The notes beneath the pieces were generated by a model. The model saw only the letters and a list, made by a program, of their open reading frames with translations, was not told the origin of the DNA and ran no database searches. The position numbers and the translations under genes are program-made. From Acanthococcus lagerstroemiae (lineage: Eukaryota > Arthropoda > Insecta > Hemiptera > Eriococcidae): a DNA stretch of 64,000 nt. Below, one piece after another: positions 55,056 to 64,000 of the stretch (its first letter is position 1; every line of letters starts with the position of its first letter). The stretch spans positions 57,573,946 to 57,637,945 of the forward strand of contig CM063110.1 in NCBI GenBank assembly GCA_031841125.1, read 5' to 3'.

Positions 55056-56662
55056 TTCTACGTATTCATGTTCTTCATATTTTCCATCATAATTTTCTGC
55101 ATACTTAACATACGTATTTTACGCGTAGAAAACCGTGTAGATAGACGTAGAGAATTTAATCTACGGCACAGCCCTGCATTACACCCCCAGTGTGAACCGA
55201 ATATGATGATGAATACCCATTCTCAGTTATCATTAAGTGGGGCATCCCCGATGTTTCAAAAATGACCAGGTGATAACGTTCCATTTCCGTATTTCATTCC
55301 ATGGCACTCGATTGCAGTCGGTCATTGGTGTTCTCAATACTTACCAACCCCGGGTCTTCGAAAAAACTGAACCATTTGTCGGGTCTGAAATTGAATACTT
55401 TTGAAGCACACCTTATCTAGATCCGTTAGCGAAACGAGAATACATTATTCTGGCATCGAGACGAATCGCAACCATTTTTCACTGGCTAGCTCCTTTCCGT
55501 ACAAAGGCGTTGGGTCTTTCGTCATCGGTTGCACACAGATAACGTCCATACTTGAAAAGAAAATGAATGCGGAACGAAATTAATTTTCGTGCCGCCATAG
55601 TTCAATTTACACAAAATTCGACTGAAAAATAACGGGAGTTCGAATATCACTACGGCGAGAGGTAATATGAGTACCTGTCTCATGGCTGGCCTCGGCCAAT
55701 GTAGATGAAATTCACCGCTGCTAAATGTATAAAATGTGTTCGGCTACTCGCTAATGAGAACTTTTCCCGAATGTTCGAAATATCGATGTTATGAGAGAAA
55801 ACACGCCACCCTCAGTTCCAGAAAGAATTTTTCGGCCAATCCCTCGTATTACTTTATAGCGACCCGGTCATTTTCCTTTTTCCATAATTTAATAGAACTA
55901 ATTACGGAGTGTAGTTCTAATGAGGCAGGGCAGAAAGTGAAAGAAAAGAGGAAAAAATGAAAAGCGTTTTCAAAGCGGAAAAAAGAAGGAGAAATTTCTA
56001 ACGAATTCGCTTTTACAAAAGGTCGACGTTCTGTGTGGAAACGAGAAAGAAACCTGGGATTGATGACGGGGCAAGGAGAGAAGGCTGCAATCTGTAGGGA
56101 CGGCATTTGTACACATCGTTAGAATATCATAACCTTTTTTCATAATCTCACATTCTTTTTACGTGTACATTCGTGGGCTACACGTTAGGCCCACGAATAT
56201 GAAGAAACCCGCACCGTTGGCATGAAAAAATATGAAAGCAGAAGCGTTGCTTCTGGTCGTCTCTTTGATGTGATAATACAGAATAAATTTTTCAGGAATA
56301 CTCTGGTTTCTCATTATCATTACTCGAGCATATTACTTTCGTTTTCCGAATGCGCAAGTAGCCGCTACAGCAGCCAGGAAGAACCAACGAAATTTCAGCA
56401 GCCAACAACGTGCGTCCGCTGGACGTGTTCCGGAACTGGCAGACAATTTATTTGAAATTCCGAAAAAGGCGAAGCGAGTACACGCGGTTTCGAATTTCCA
56501 ACGTTCATTCTATGCACCTGTAGTGCCGATTCAACCAGTTACCGTCAATTCACCCAACATTGGGATTCAAGCTTGGAGTTTCAAGTGTTGGAAGCCCTGT
56601 ACATGTGCGAGAGTGATCACGTATGATTTACCGTAAGCGTGTAGCAAACTTCAACTACACTA
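55056..56662. other. No gene seen
   Basis: Unique-looking DNA with moderate CpG content; short frames only. Confidence 0.45.
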
Positions 56663-57110
56663 CTGAACAACTATTTTGCACAATGCATTTCGACAGGTGA
56701 TTCTGAGGTACTTTTTAACGCTGAACACGATACTGCGACCCATTTTTCTCTATCACGTCACAATTCGGAGTTCTGAACGGCTGAAATTCGTTTCCATTTT
56801 GTTTTTGCATTGGAATAAGCGGTACCACTGACTGATATTATCAGTGTTATTAGACCACAATAACAGAAAACAAACAGACGGAATACACACCACTACACAC
56901 GACCGCAACATACAACACGAATCAGTATGACCACATTCAGTTCCTAAACCTCTTTTTGAACACATTTAGTTGAATTTTTTATAGTTTTTGATCAGAAAAA
57001 CTAGACAAGATAGAGAAAAACGGCCGACGGCACTGTATTCAGCGTTGAAAATTACTCAAGAATCACCTCCTTAAATGCGTTGTGTAAACAAAAAATTTCA
57101 TTTTGTTCAG
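56663..57110 (+). mobile_element. Mariner-type MITE, copy A
   Basis: The ends CTGAACAA (56663) and TTGTTCAG (57103-57110) are flanked by TA on both sides. About 100 bp at each end are inverted copies of each other: GCACAATGCATTTCGACAGGTGATTC on the left (first 20 bases GCACAATGCATTTCGACAGG) mirrors CACCTCCTTAAATGCGTTGTG on the right. No transposase. TA target and long inverted ends fit a Tc1/mariner-class non-autonomous element. Confidence 0.8.
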
Positions 57111-57664
57111 TAGCGCTATCATTAAGTCGATTAAACATTCACTTACAAAGAAAAATTTGTCCCAAATTTAACTGCATCACCAAAAAATTGAATTATAATC
57201 AGTTCTAGTAGAATCATTTTTACTCGTTTTTTCACCCTTCTGAAGATAGCATCTTTTTTAATTGATTTGCAGCGCACTCTAGTGCAAGTTTAAACGCCAA
57301 TGGATCTAGTTATTGCCGACCTATGTAATACAGATCCAGCGATATCATGTCTACAAAAACATTAAAATTATATCGATTTAAGTCACAGTTTTGGCGAACG
57401 GCCGAACAAAATCAAGTACTTCAGGCCATCTGAAACCACAACCTCCACAGTAAAAGTGTAATAGTGTGAGCATTCCAACGGAAGCGAATCTCAAGTCACT
57501 TGCCCAAATTACCAGCGGAAATGGTAACAACATTATTCCAAAAATTTTAAATATCTTTAGCTGAATCAGGATTAAATACGTATCTTGAGGGGAGCAAAAT
57601 TCACGGAAAGGGAAAGCGCTGCAAACGGTCGAAGATTACTCCCACACTGTGGATAATCACACTA
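57111..57664. other. Spacer between MITE copies
   Basis: 550 bp of AT-rich sequence with nothing recognised. Confidence 0.5.
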
Positions 57665-58063
57665 CTGAACAAAATGAAATTTCTTGTTTGCACAACGCAT
57701 TTAAGGAGGTGATTCTTGAGTACTTTTCGACGCTGAATACAGTGCCGTCGGCCGTTTTTCTCCATCACGTCTACTTTTTCTGATCAAAAACTATAAAAAA
57801 TTCAACTAAATGTGTTCAAAAAGAGGTTTAGGAACTGAATGTGGTGATACTGATTCGTGTTTTTGTGTGTTGAGGTTGTGTGTAGTGGTGTGTATTCCGT
57901 CTGTTTGTTTTCTGTTATATGTAGTGGTCTGATAACACTGATAATATTCAGTCAGTGGTACTGCTTATTCCACTGCAAAAACAAAATGGAAACGAATTTC
58001 AGTCGTTCAGAACTCCAAATTGTGACGTGATAGAGAAAAATGGGTCGCAGTATCGTGTTCAGC
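57665..58063 (-). mobile_element. Mariner-type MITE, copy B, inverted and truncated
   Basis: Reverse-complement copy of 56663-57110, beginning TA-CTGAACAAAATG and ending near 58063 after GTATCGTGTTCAGC, so about 60 bp of one end are missing. With copy A it forms ~400-bp inverted repeats. Confidence 0.85.
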
Positions 58064-59349
58064 AGATACTATCCACATTCTCAAAGAGCGCCGAAGATAT
58101 TCAAACAAATTAACCGCCGGATGACTGGAGACAATCATCAGAAGCCGAAACTCTGGCGAGCCTCAGGACTAACATAGGCGAAGAATACATTATCGCCCTT
58201 GTGTTTGGTAAATTCAGTCCGGGTACTTTGCAGTGAGCTCTGGATCCCCGCTTCGCCACTCCCTTGTCTGATCAATCTCTGTGAAAAACGTGATAACAAC
58301 CTCATCCCTGAGATGGTACAAATGGACGATACTACGGACATGCATCAGTAAAATACAGCCACGCTGACTACAGGCCAGCAAACAAGCAGCACAACGAAAA
58401 TAGAGGCGACTATGATCTTAGTCGAAGGCTTGGTGTCCTCTTCCAAAGGTCATGGTGCGAAGACATGGGGAAGGACAGCAGAGGGGGACTTCGATGTTCA
58501 AAATCTGTGATTCGAGAAACCCCCACTTCGATACTTTATTCTGTACCTTTTCATTTAAGATTTCAAAGTTTTCGAGTTCCCTTTTTCGTGGAAAGAAAAT
58601 CGCCCCTCCCCCCCCAACAAAAAAACGGACCCTCCAATTCAAAGTTCTCGTTTACCACGCATCGATTTGACTACGTGTTAACAGAAAACACGATGGAGAG
58701 GAATCACCTTTTTTACGCCCTGCATTGTTCATCACCATTTGTACTCGCATGCGTATGAAATTGCATACTCAATTCCCCGTAAATACGCTATTACGCTCAA
58801 CAGACAGCAGCATTGTTAAGCATTGTAAACCAAAAAATAATTTCGGCTAACTGGTAGGGGAATCGTTAGAGATTTGGAATATGATCATTGAGGTGGAAGA
58901 TTATCCTGTTAATTATTCGTCGCCATCAATAGCTTTCTCATCTGTAATAGCTCTCATGGCTCCGAGCGATAAAGAGACGAGATTGGACGCCGGGTTCAAG
59001 TGCCGCTGGGCGTTTCGAACATTTTTATCCTTCCGAAATCATAAGAACAGAACGGTATATCGATTAAAATGGTAATATTGGAGAACATGTTCTTACGATT
59101 CCAAAATTGAAAAAAGGTTCAGTTCTTCGCATATTTAAGAACTCCCTGTAGTATTTCTCTACTGCTTGGAGCTCCACTGCGAGAAAATCCGAATGATTGC
59201 CGCAGAAAGTTACTGAACGTCATGAAAGTACTGTCGCTAAATTTATAAATCAGGTATGATGATTAATTGCTTTTAGGATTTGTTAAGACTTGTTTCGTGA
59301 AAAGTTATCCAAAAAATGTGTGAATGAGTGGAATCAGAAAACTACTACT
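58064..59349. other. No gene seen
   Basis: Unique-looking DNA; a C-run at about 58605-58614. Nothing supported. Confidence 0.45.
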
Positions 59350-60245
59350 CATGGTTCAATATACTTCTATTTACTGGCGAATACTTCAAAATAGGGAAAG
59401 GAATAAAGCAGGGGGACCCACTATCACCGATTCTGTTCACCTATGTCGTGGAAGAGGTTTTTTTTAGGAACCTTAACTGGTCTAATAAAGAATAAACATC
59501 AACAGAGAAAATCTCAATATTATTCGATTTGCTGATGACGTAGTTTTGATTGCGGGAAATAAAGATGAATCACAACAGATGATAACAGAATTAAATGAAC
59601 GAGGAAAAAAAGCGGGGCAGGAAACAAATGTAAAGAAAATGAGAATTCCAAGTAATGACCAGGGAAAAAGCGTAATAGAATTAGAAAATACAAAAATAAA
59701 AAAGAAGAAGAAATATCGTACCTAGGGCAAATAATAAGCTTCGAAAAGAAGAAACACGGAAAGAGTAATAGACCACAGAATTACGCTGGGATGGAAGGGC
59801 TATAGAAAATATTCAAAAGTCCTTTCGCAACAAAAATAAATGCCAAAACATATGGGTCGCAAGTCTGGTAACAAATGGAAGAGAGAGAAAAATGTTGAAA
59901 ACTACTCAAAATGTAATGAGAAGACCTATGCTAAATATAAAATTACGCGACAAAATAAAAATTCCAGTAATAAAGGACAAGTTAAAAGTAAAAAACACGT
60001 TAAATATTTATGTTATAAAAATAAGTAGAAATGGGCCGGTCACATCGCCAGAACACAAGACAATAGGTGGACAGAAAGGGTAACGTGGTGGATCCCGCCA
60101 AACAAAAGGCGAAAAGGTAGACAAAAGGCTAGGGGGAGGGACGATTTTAGGAGATTGCTCGGGCATCACATTCACATATCATCAGGTAGCCCAAAACCGG
60201 GCTGAATAGGCGAGATTGGGAGAGGCCTTTGCGCTTATGGGATCA
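59350..60245 (+). pseudogene. Third APE-type LINE: RT fragment, broken
   Basis: It starts mid-RT with GIKQGDPLSPILFTYVVEEV (about 59400-59460, motif B) and catalytic FADDVVLIAG (59528-59557). Next come NVKKMRIPSN and a decayed ISYLGQII, then a thumb region in changing frames (VMRRPMLNIKLRDKIKIPVI, about 59905-59970). The C-terminus, AQNRAE(stop)ARLGEAFALMGS, ends at about 60243. At least five frameshifts or stops are present. The ending is typical of LINEs whose ORF closes just after the WRxLGEAF-like motif. Confidence 0.75.
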
Positions 60246-61558
60246 TTGTAGCGAAAAAAACAAAACAAAAAGACTGTAAGATTAAATATAGGCTAATATA
60301 ATAACTACATGACACAATACTTGACGGGACACGGCAATTCACCGCATATTTAAAAAGATTCAAACTAACTGAAGATGATATATTATGTAGAAGGCAGGGA
60401 ATGTAAAGGCGCCATAGACACACCTGACTACACCTTCAGCGAACGTATAAAATTTAAGGACATTACAGAAAAATTTAACATAACAGCAAGAGATTGTGAA
60501 ACGTCACAATTACTACAAAAAAAGATAACTTCCACAAAATTAGGAGTTTTGTTAGAGAGATTTTGAGAAGCAAAAAAAGAAACAGAATAATTGATACCTA
60601 TAAACCATCTGCGCTGATCCTGCCCTTGCTAATGTATATTTCTGTATCATAAGTACATATTCTTGAATTTAGCAAAAATCGACACATCGCCACTGCATTC
60701 TGTTCGACCTGACTTGGCAACCCCGAATTCCTTTTTTAAACTGCATTTTTTAACTTCCACTATTGTAATACTTCCTCAGTCTATTCGCATCCGAAATAGC
60801 TCCATTTCTCTTTCTTTCTCTCTCATCACTCTCTCTCTCTCTCTCTCTCTCTTCCCGCTCGCTCGTTCCTTCCTTTCTTTCTGCCTTTTTGTTCTTTACC
60901 TGGACCCAAAAAAGTCGGTCGGTCGATCGCAGGAATTCAATCATTCAGTCTCTCTCTCTGGATCAACACACTTTTGTCGTTTTCTCAATTCTGCATATAC
61001 GAATTAGTAAATGTACACACGGTCGTTCGAAATTTGCATTTTCTTTGTTTTTCGTGATTTCCGATGGTTGTAAGACGTAGCTCCAAAAACGCTACACATC
61101 CATAGCAGCTTAAATTACTAATTAATTTAAAAATAGGAATTAATACAATTGAATGTATCATTAATAGCTTTTCTTTTTCGACTTTCGTAACAGCACTTTT
61201 GTAATAAACTGCGAACTCCATCTGCCGTTTTTTGTGACATAAGGACTATTGCTCGAGCTGCTTGAAATTGCAGTTTCATAACTCGGGGAGGGAACACGGA
61301 ATTTTCGGGGCTTTTTGAGGGGTAAAAAAGACATTCAAGACCAAAGCACTTTTTATCGAAATGGAAACCTCAACAACTGAAAAAAGAGCCCTTTTTAGCT
61401 AAAAGAATGCTTAACAACTCGAAAATAAGAACTTTTCATCAAAAATAAAGAGTCAGACTACTGAAAAAAAAAACGCACTTTTCAACTTGGAAAAGGAAAA
61501 ATCGTAAGGAGTTAATAGGGAATGTTTCCCCTCCAATTTTACGATATTTAAAGCTTAA
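60246..61558. other. No gene; CT microsatellite
   Basis: A (CT) run of about 25 bases at 60829-60853 with further CTTTCTT runs around it. The rest is AT-rich and featureless. Confidence 0.5.
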
Positions 61559-62000
61559 TGTCTATTTTGGAGTGTGAGTGAACTTGGTGATATTCCATTT
61601 ATAGGGTGTGCCAATTCACTTTTGGAAAACTCTGCAATGACCAGGGACATAACAATGACAAATTGACAGAAAGTACAAAATCCTATAACAACTAGAAATA
61701 ATAAAAGCAAAAACAAAACAAAACAACCTAATAAACACGACAACCGCAACTTCCAAAGCGAGAACTTATTCCAACTAATAACACAACAACCACGGATTGG
61801 ACAGACTGCACAATCACAGACAACCGACAGGAGCACACGACTAAACAGGTTCACCATACGGTACTACTCTCGACTATGACTACAGCACCACAAGAGACAA
61901 GTCTCATTTAGGGTACTCCACTGATGGCGGCCTAACAGCCAACAGCACTCTGGACTACAGAGGAAGAAAACGCGAGTTGGCAACCCTACAAATGGAATAT
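61559..62000 (+). mobile_element. Penelope-like element, second copy, 3' end only
   Basis: 61559-61624 is an inverted copy of the element's last ~65 bp (compare 54975-55035). It is joined directly to 61625-62000, a forward copy of the 3' region (GGAAAACTCTGCAATGACCA matches 54528 onward). The coding part is deleted and shifted. It has the same inverted-end layout as copy 1. Confidence 0.88.
61913..61958 (+). pseudogene. Degraded hammerhead ribozyme
   Basis: Equivalent of 54916-54961, but with CTGATGG for CTGATGA and AACA for GAAA. Stem II (GGC/GCC) and most of stem I survive. Loss of core residues should abolish cleavage. Confidence 0.75.
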
Positions 62001-63659
62001 TTAAAACTGTTCTAATGATTTTTTGTACTTTGAATCTGGCAACCCTGTTTGCGTGAGCGCGCTTCGCTTCGAATGGAAGCATGATTGCCGGAATGCGTTC
62101 ATGTTTTTATACCTCATACGGTGAATATAATGCGTACTAATTCATTAATGGATTATGCAGTACAGGTGTTAGACCGGTAAAGTCTCTACCTCATCGAGAA
62201 TCGTCATTACAGAACGCGGTCACCTGGACGACATATCCGCATAACAATGTCCTGCCTTGCAGCGGTCATACTCTTTCTTTTTCCCGATGAACTTTTCTCT
62301 TCATCTCCAATTCAAGCGTATACAGTATTTATGCACAATGTGCACGGCATGCAGGTGCCGTTTCATTCACGGCGCCGAGTTGTTTGAACTTGCCTTCTAC
62401 AGTTGACACAAAATAGCAATAATGCAAATCTACATATCAGCGGCGTTGCTTTGTTTACCCGCCTTTTTGTTGTTTTCTTCGCGATTGTAAAATATTCTAG
62501 GGCACTACGTTTCGAGTGATCTGTAGTTCGTAAAAAAAAAAAAAAAAAAAAAAGTGTGGCACAGTGCAGCGCGAATTTAGCCGACGCGTTGTTTCAATCC
62601 ACTTTCGCGCCACACGCAATCGATACTGCGGATACTTCGGTTCGCGAAATACACGTCAAATAACAGAAACCATTCGTCGATGATTCGGCGGGCCTGGCAG
62701 TAGTCTCAACCTTTATCCGTTGATGAACGGTAATCATTTACCATTCAAAACGCGAAGCCCGAGTCCCCTAATAGCGTGGCCGTGTCGGTGACAAGATCTG
62801 GCGGATAATCTCGTCGCGCGTTTCGCACCCACCTGATGTCGCATTTGTCACTCGCCGCCGCGAGTACGTTTCGCCCGTGTTCGCCCCCCGCCCCGCCCCC
62901 CACTACGACCAACGCTCGACCGTGCTGCGCCCGTCGAGCCGACAGAATAAACTCTCGACGTCGTCCTCGGCAATTTTGTAACTTCGCAGAAGCGCCGCAC
63001 AAAGGCTCGCCGACCATTAATCGACAGTCGAACGATTAATTCAAATTAGAGTTAAAGTAGCCCGGGGCCGCCGCAATTTACATTCATAAATTACTAGGCC
63101 GATCGTTGAAATGCGATATTTATAATTCGTCGCGGATTTCTAATTTAAGAGTGTCCTGGCGACGCGAGGGTTTGTTTATACCGTTTAATTAGCCGTTGTA
63201 TACGAAGGGAAGGGGGGAGGGGGGTCGAGAAAGCCGCCGTGGCTGCGTCCAATTGAAAATAATGTTATTATGTGTACGCCGACTATATACGTGCGGATAC
63301 GGGAATAGTTAATTTAAATGATTGGGGTTTACGGATGGTCGAGGGCTCCAGAACATAGATACCGTTTTGGTTTCTGAACGGTGTAACGCCGGATGCGGCG
63401 CAAATTGTCGGTAACGTATTATATCTGTTGGGTGTTGTCGTACCTCTCGTGATCATGTTCACGGACGCCAAAATCACTCTGAAACCTATTTATACCTACG
63501 GTTTGAATTTGCAAGCCGCAAGCAGAGAAGCTTCACCCTTTGCCACCTTGGTCAACGCTCACTTCGCCTGGGTCGGCCCTGCGCGACGCTTCCGCTCTCG
63601 ACTTTCATAACGGAAGCCAACACGGTTGCCGGCTGAATTACACTCTATACACAGAGTAG
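62001..63659. other. No gene; A-run and CpG-rich unique DNA
   Basis: A run of about 22 A at 62533-62553 is present. 62560-63250 is CpG-rich and repeat-free with TAAT/ATTA words (for example CATTAATCGACAGTCGAACG, TTTAATTAGCCG), a candidate enhancer or promoter. No open frame there carries a domain. Confidence 0.4.
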
Positions 63660-64000
63660 ATATGTACATCTCCCAGGGTGACCTCCGGCCTGGTCACCAA
63701 GCTGATTAAGAACTCGGCGAACCGAAAAGCGCCAGGACCAGACCGGATAAATCACAAGACTCGGACGGCGCTACACAAGAGCCATCCAGCGATGCTGCCG
63801 CGACTCTACACGGCGTTTCCAACAGTCGGACACTTCCCCGCGCTCCGGAAACGAGGACGTGTGGTGTTCGCACCAAAGCCACGCAAGGATCCAGAGCTGG
63901 TGGACAGCTACCGCTCAATCACCTTGCTGTGCGTCCTGGGGAAGACGCACGAGCGAGTGCTGAAGTCGCATATTGACCGGCACCTGGACGACGAAAACCT
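63660..64000 (+). CDS. R1-like LINE reverse transcriptase, runs off window
   Basis: The frame is open from after TAG (63657-63659) to the window end, 113 codons. It reads VTSGLVTKLIKNSANRKAPG at the start and continues with PDRINHKTRTALHKSHPAML. KPRKDPELVDSYRSITLL follows, then a GKTHERVLKSHIDRHLDDEN segment. The KAPGPD, KPxKDPxxxxSYRxITLL and ERVLxxxI blocks are the RT0-RT2 region of R1/LOA-type LINEs. Catalytic motifs lie beyond base 64000. GC content is much higher than in other LINEs here, so it may be a younger or different lineage. The true N-terminus is not determined. Confidence 0.8.
   Translation, partial: MCTSPRVTSGLVTKLIKNSANRKAPGPDRINHKTRTALHKSHPAMLPRLYTAFPTVGHFPALRKRGRVVFAPKPRKDPELVDSYRSITLLCVLGKTHERVLKSHIDRHLDDEN

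Overview
The window is a nuclear segment from an arthropod, most likely an insect. The reasons are APE-type LINEs, Helitrons, hAT and pogo/Tigger elements, a Ty3/gypsy LTR element and a Penelope element, spliceosomal GT-AG signals, polyadenylation signals, and AT-rich DNA with CpG-rich unique stretches. The order cannot be fixed by eye. I recognise no intact host protein-coding gene. The window looks like intergenic or intronic DNA packed with decayed transposons, plus unique CpG-rich stretches that could be regulatory.

Layout: 1-1661 pogo/Tigger transposon, 3' part; 1672-3476 Helitron helicase remnant (minus); 3467-3724 an 84-bp duplication; 3955-5180 short hAT and mariner ends; 6985-10655 APE-type LINE with a C-terminal zinc knuckle; 10873-11080 candidate host exon (minus); 13197-15080 a hAT MITE, then a LINE with two insertions; 15554-17563 a hAT-like unit split by a LINE; 19900-20633 two hAT elements; 21361-22152 a tetranucleotide-based minisatellite; 23125-28426 repeats, MITEs and a 1.5-kb hAT-like element; 30756-33331 a Helitron carrying an apparent spliced transcription unit; 33866-38035 a cluster of foldbacks and inverted-repeat elements; 40946-44450 a jockey-like LINE (minus) split by a gypsy element with both LTRs; 44828-50352 further hAT, SINE, LINE and inverted-repeat elements; 51190-52210 an unrecognised reading frame split by a MITE; 53434-55055 a Penelope element with a GIY-YIG domain and a hammerhead ribozyme; 56663-58063 two inverted copies of a mariner-type MITE; 59350-60245 LINE; 61559-62000 a second, degraded Penelope end; 62560-63250 CpG-rich unique DNA; 63660-64000 the start of an R1-like LINE RT.

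Nearly all coding sequence is pseudogenised by stops and frameshifts. The reading frames still open are the Penelope RT/GIY-YIG fragment, the window-edge LINE RT, the second half of the Tigger transposase and the unknown 188-codon frame at 51647-52210. The most notable structures are the Penelope hammerhead ribozyme with a loop-less palindromic stem III (and its broken sister copy), the Helitron end built from C(GAA)G mini-hairpins, the five-exon-like unit inside that Helitron, several long foldbacks, and a LINE flanked by ~300-bp direct repeats inside a hAT-like unit.
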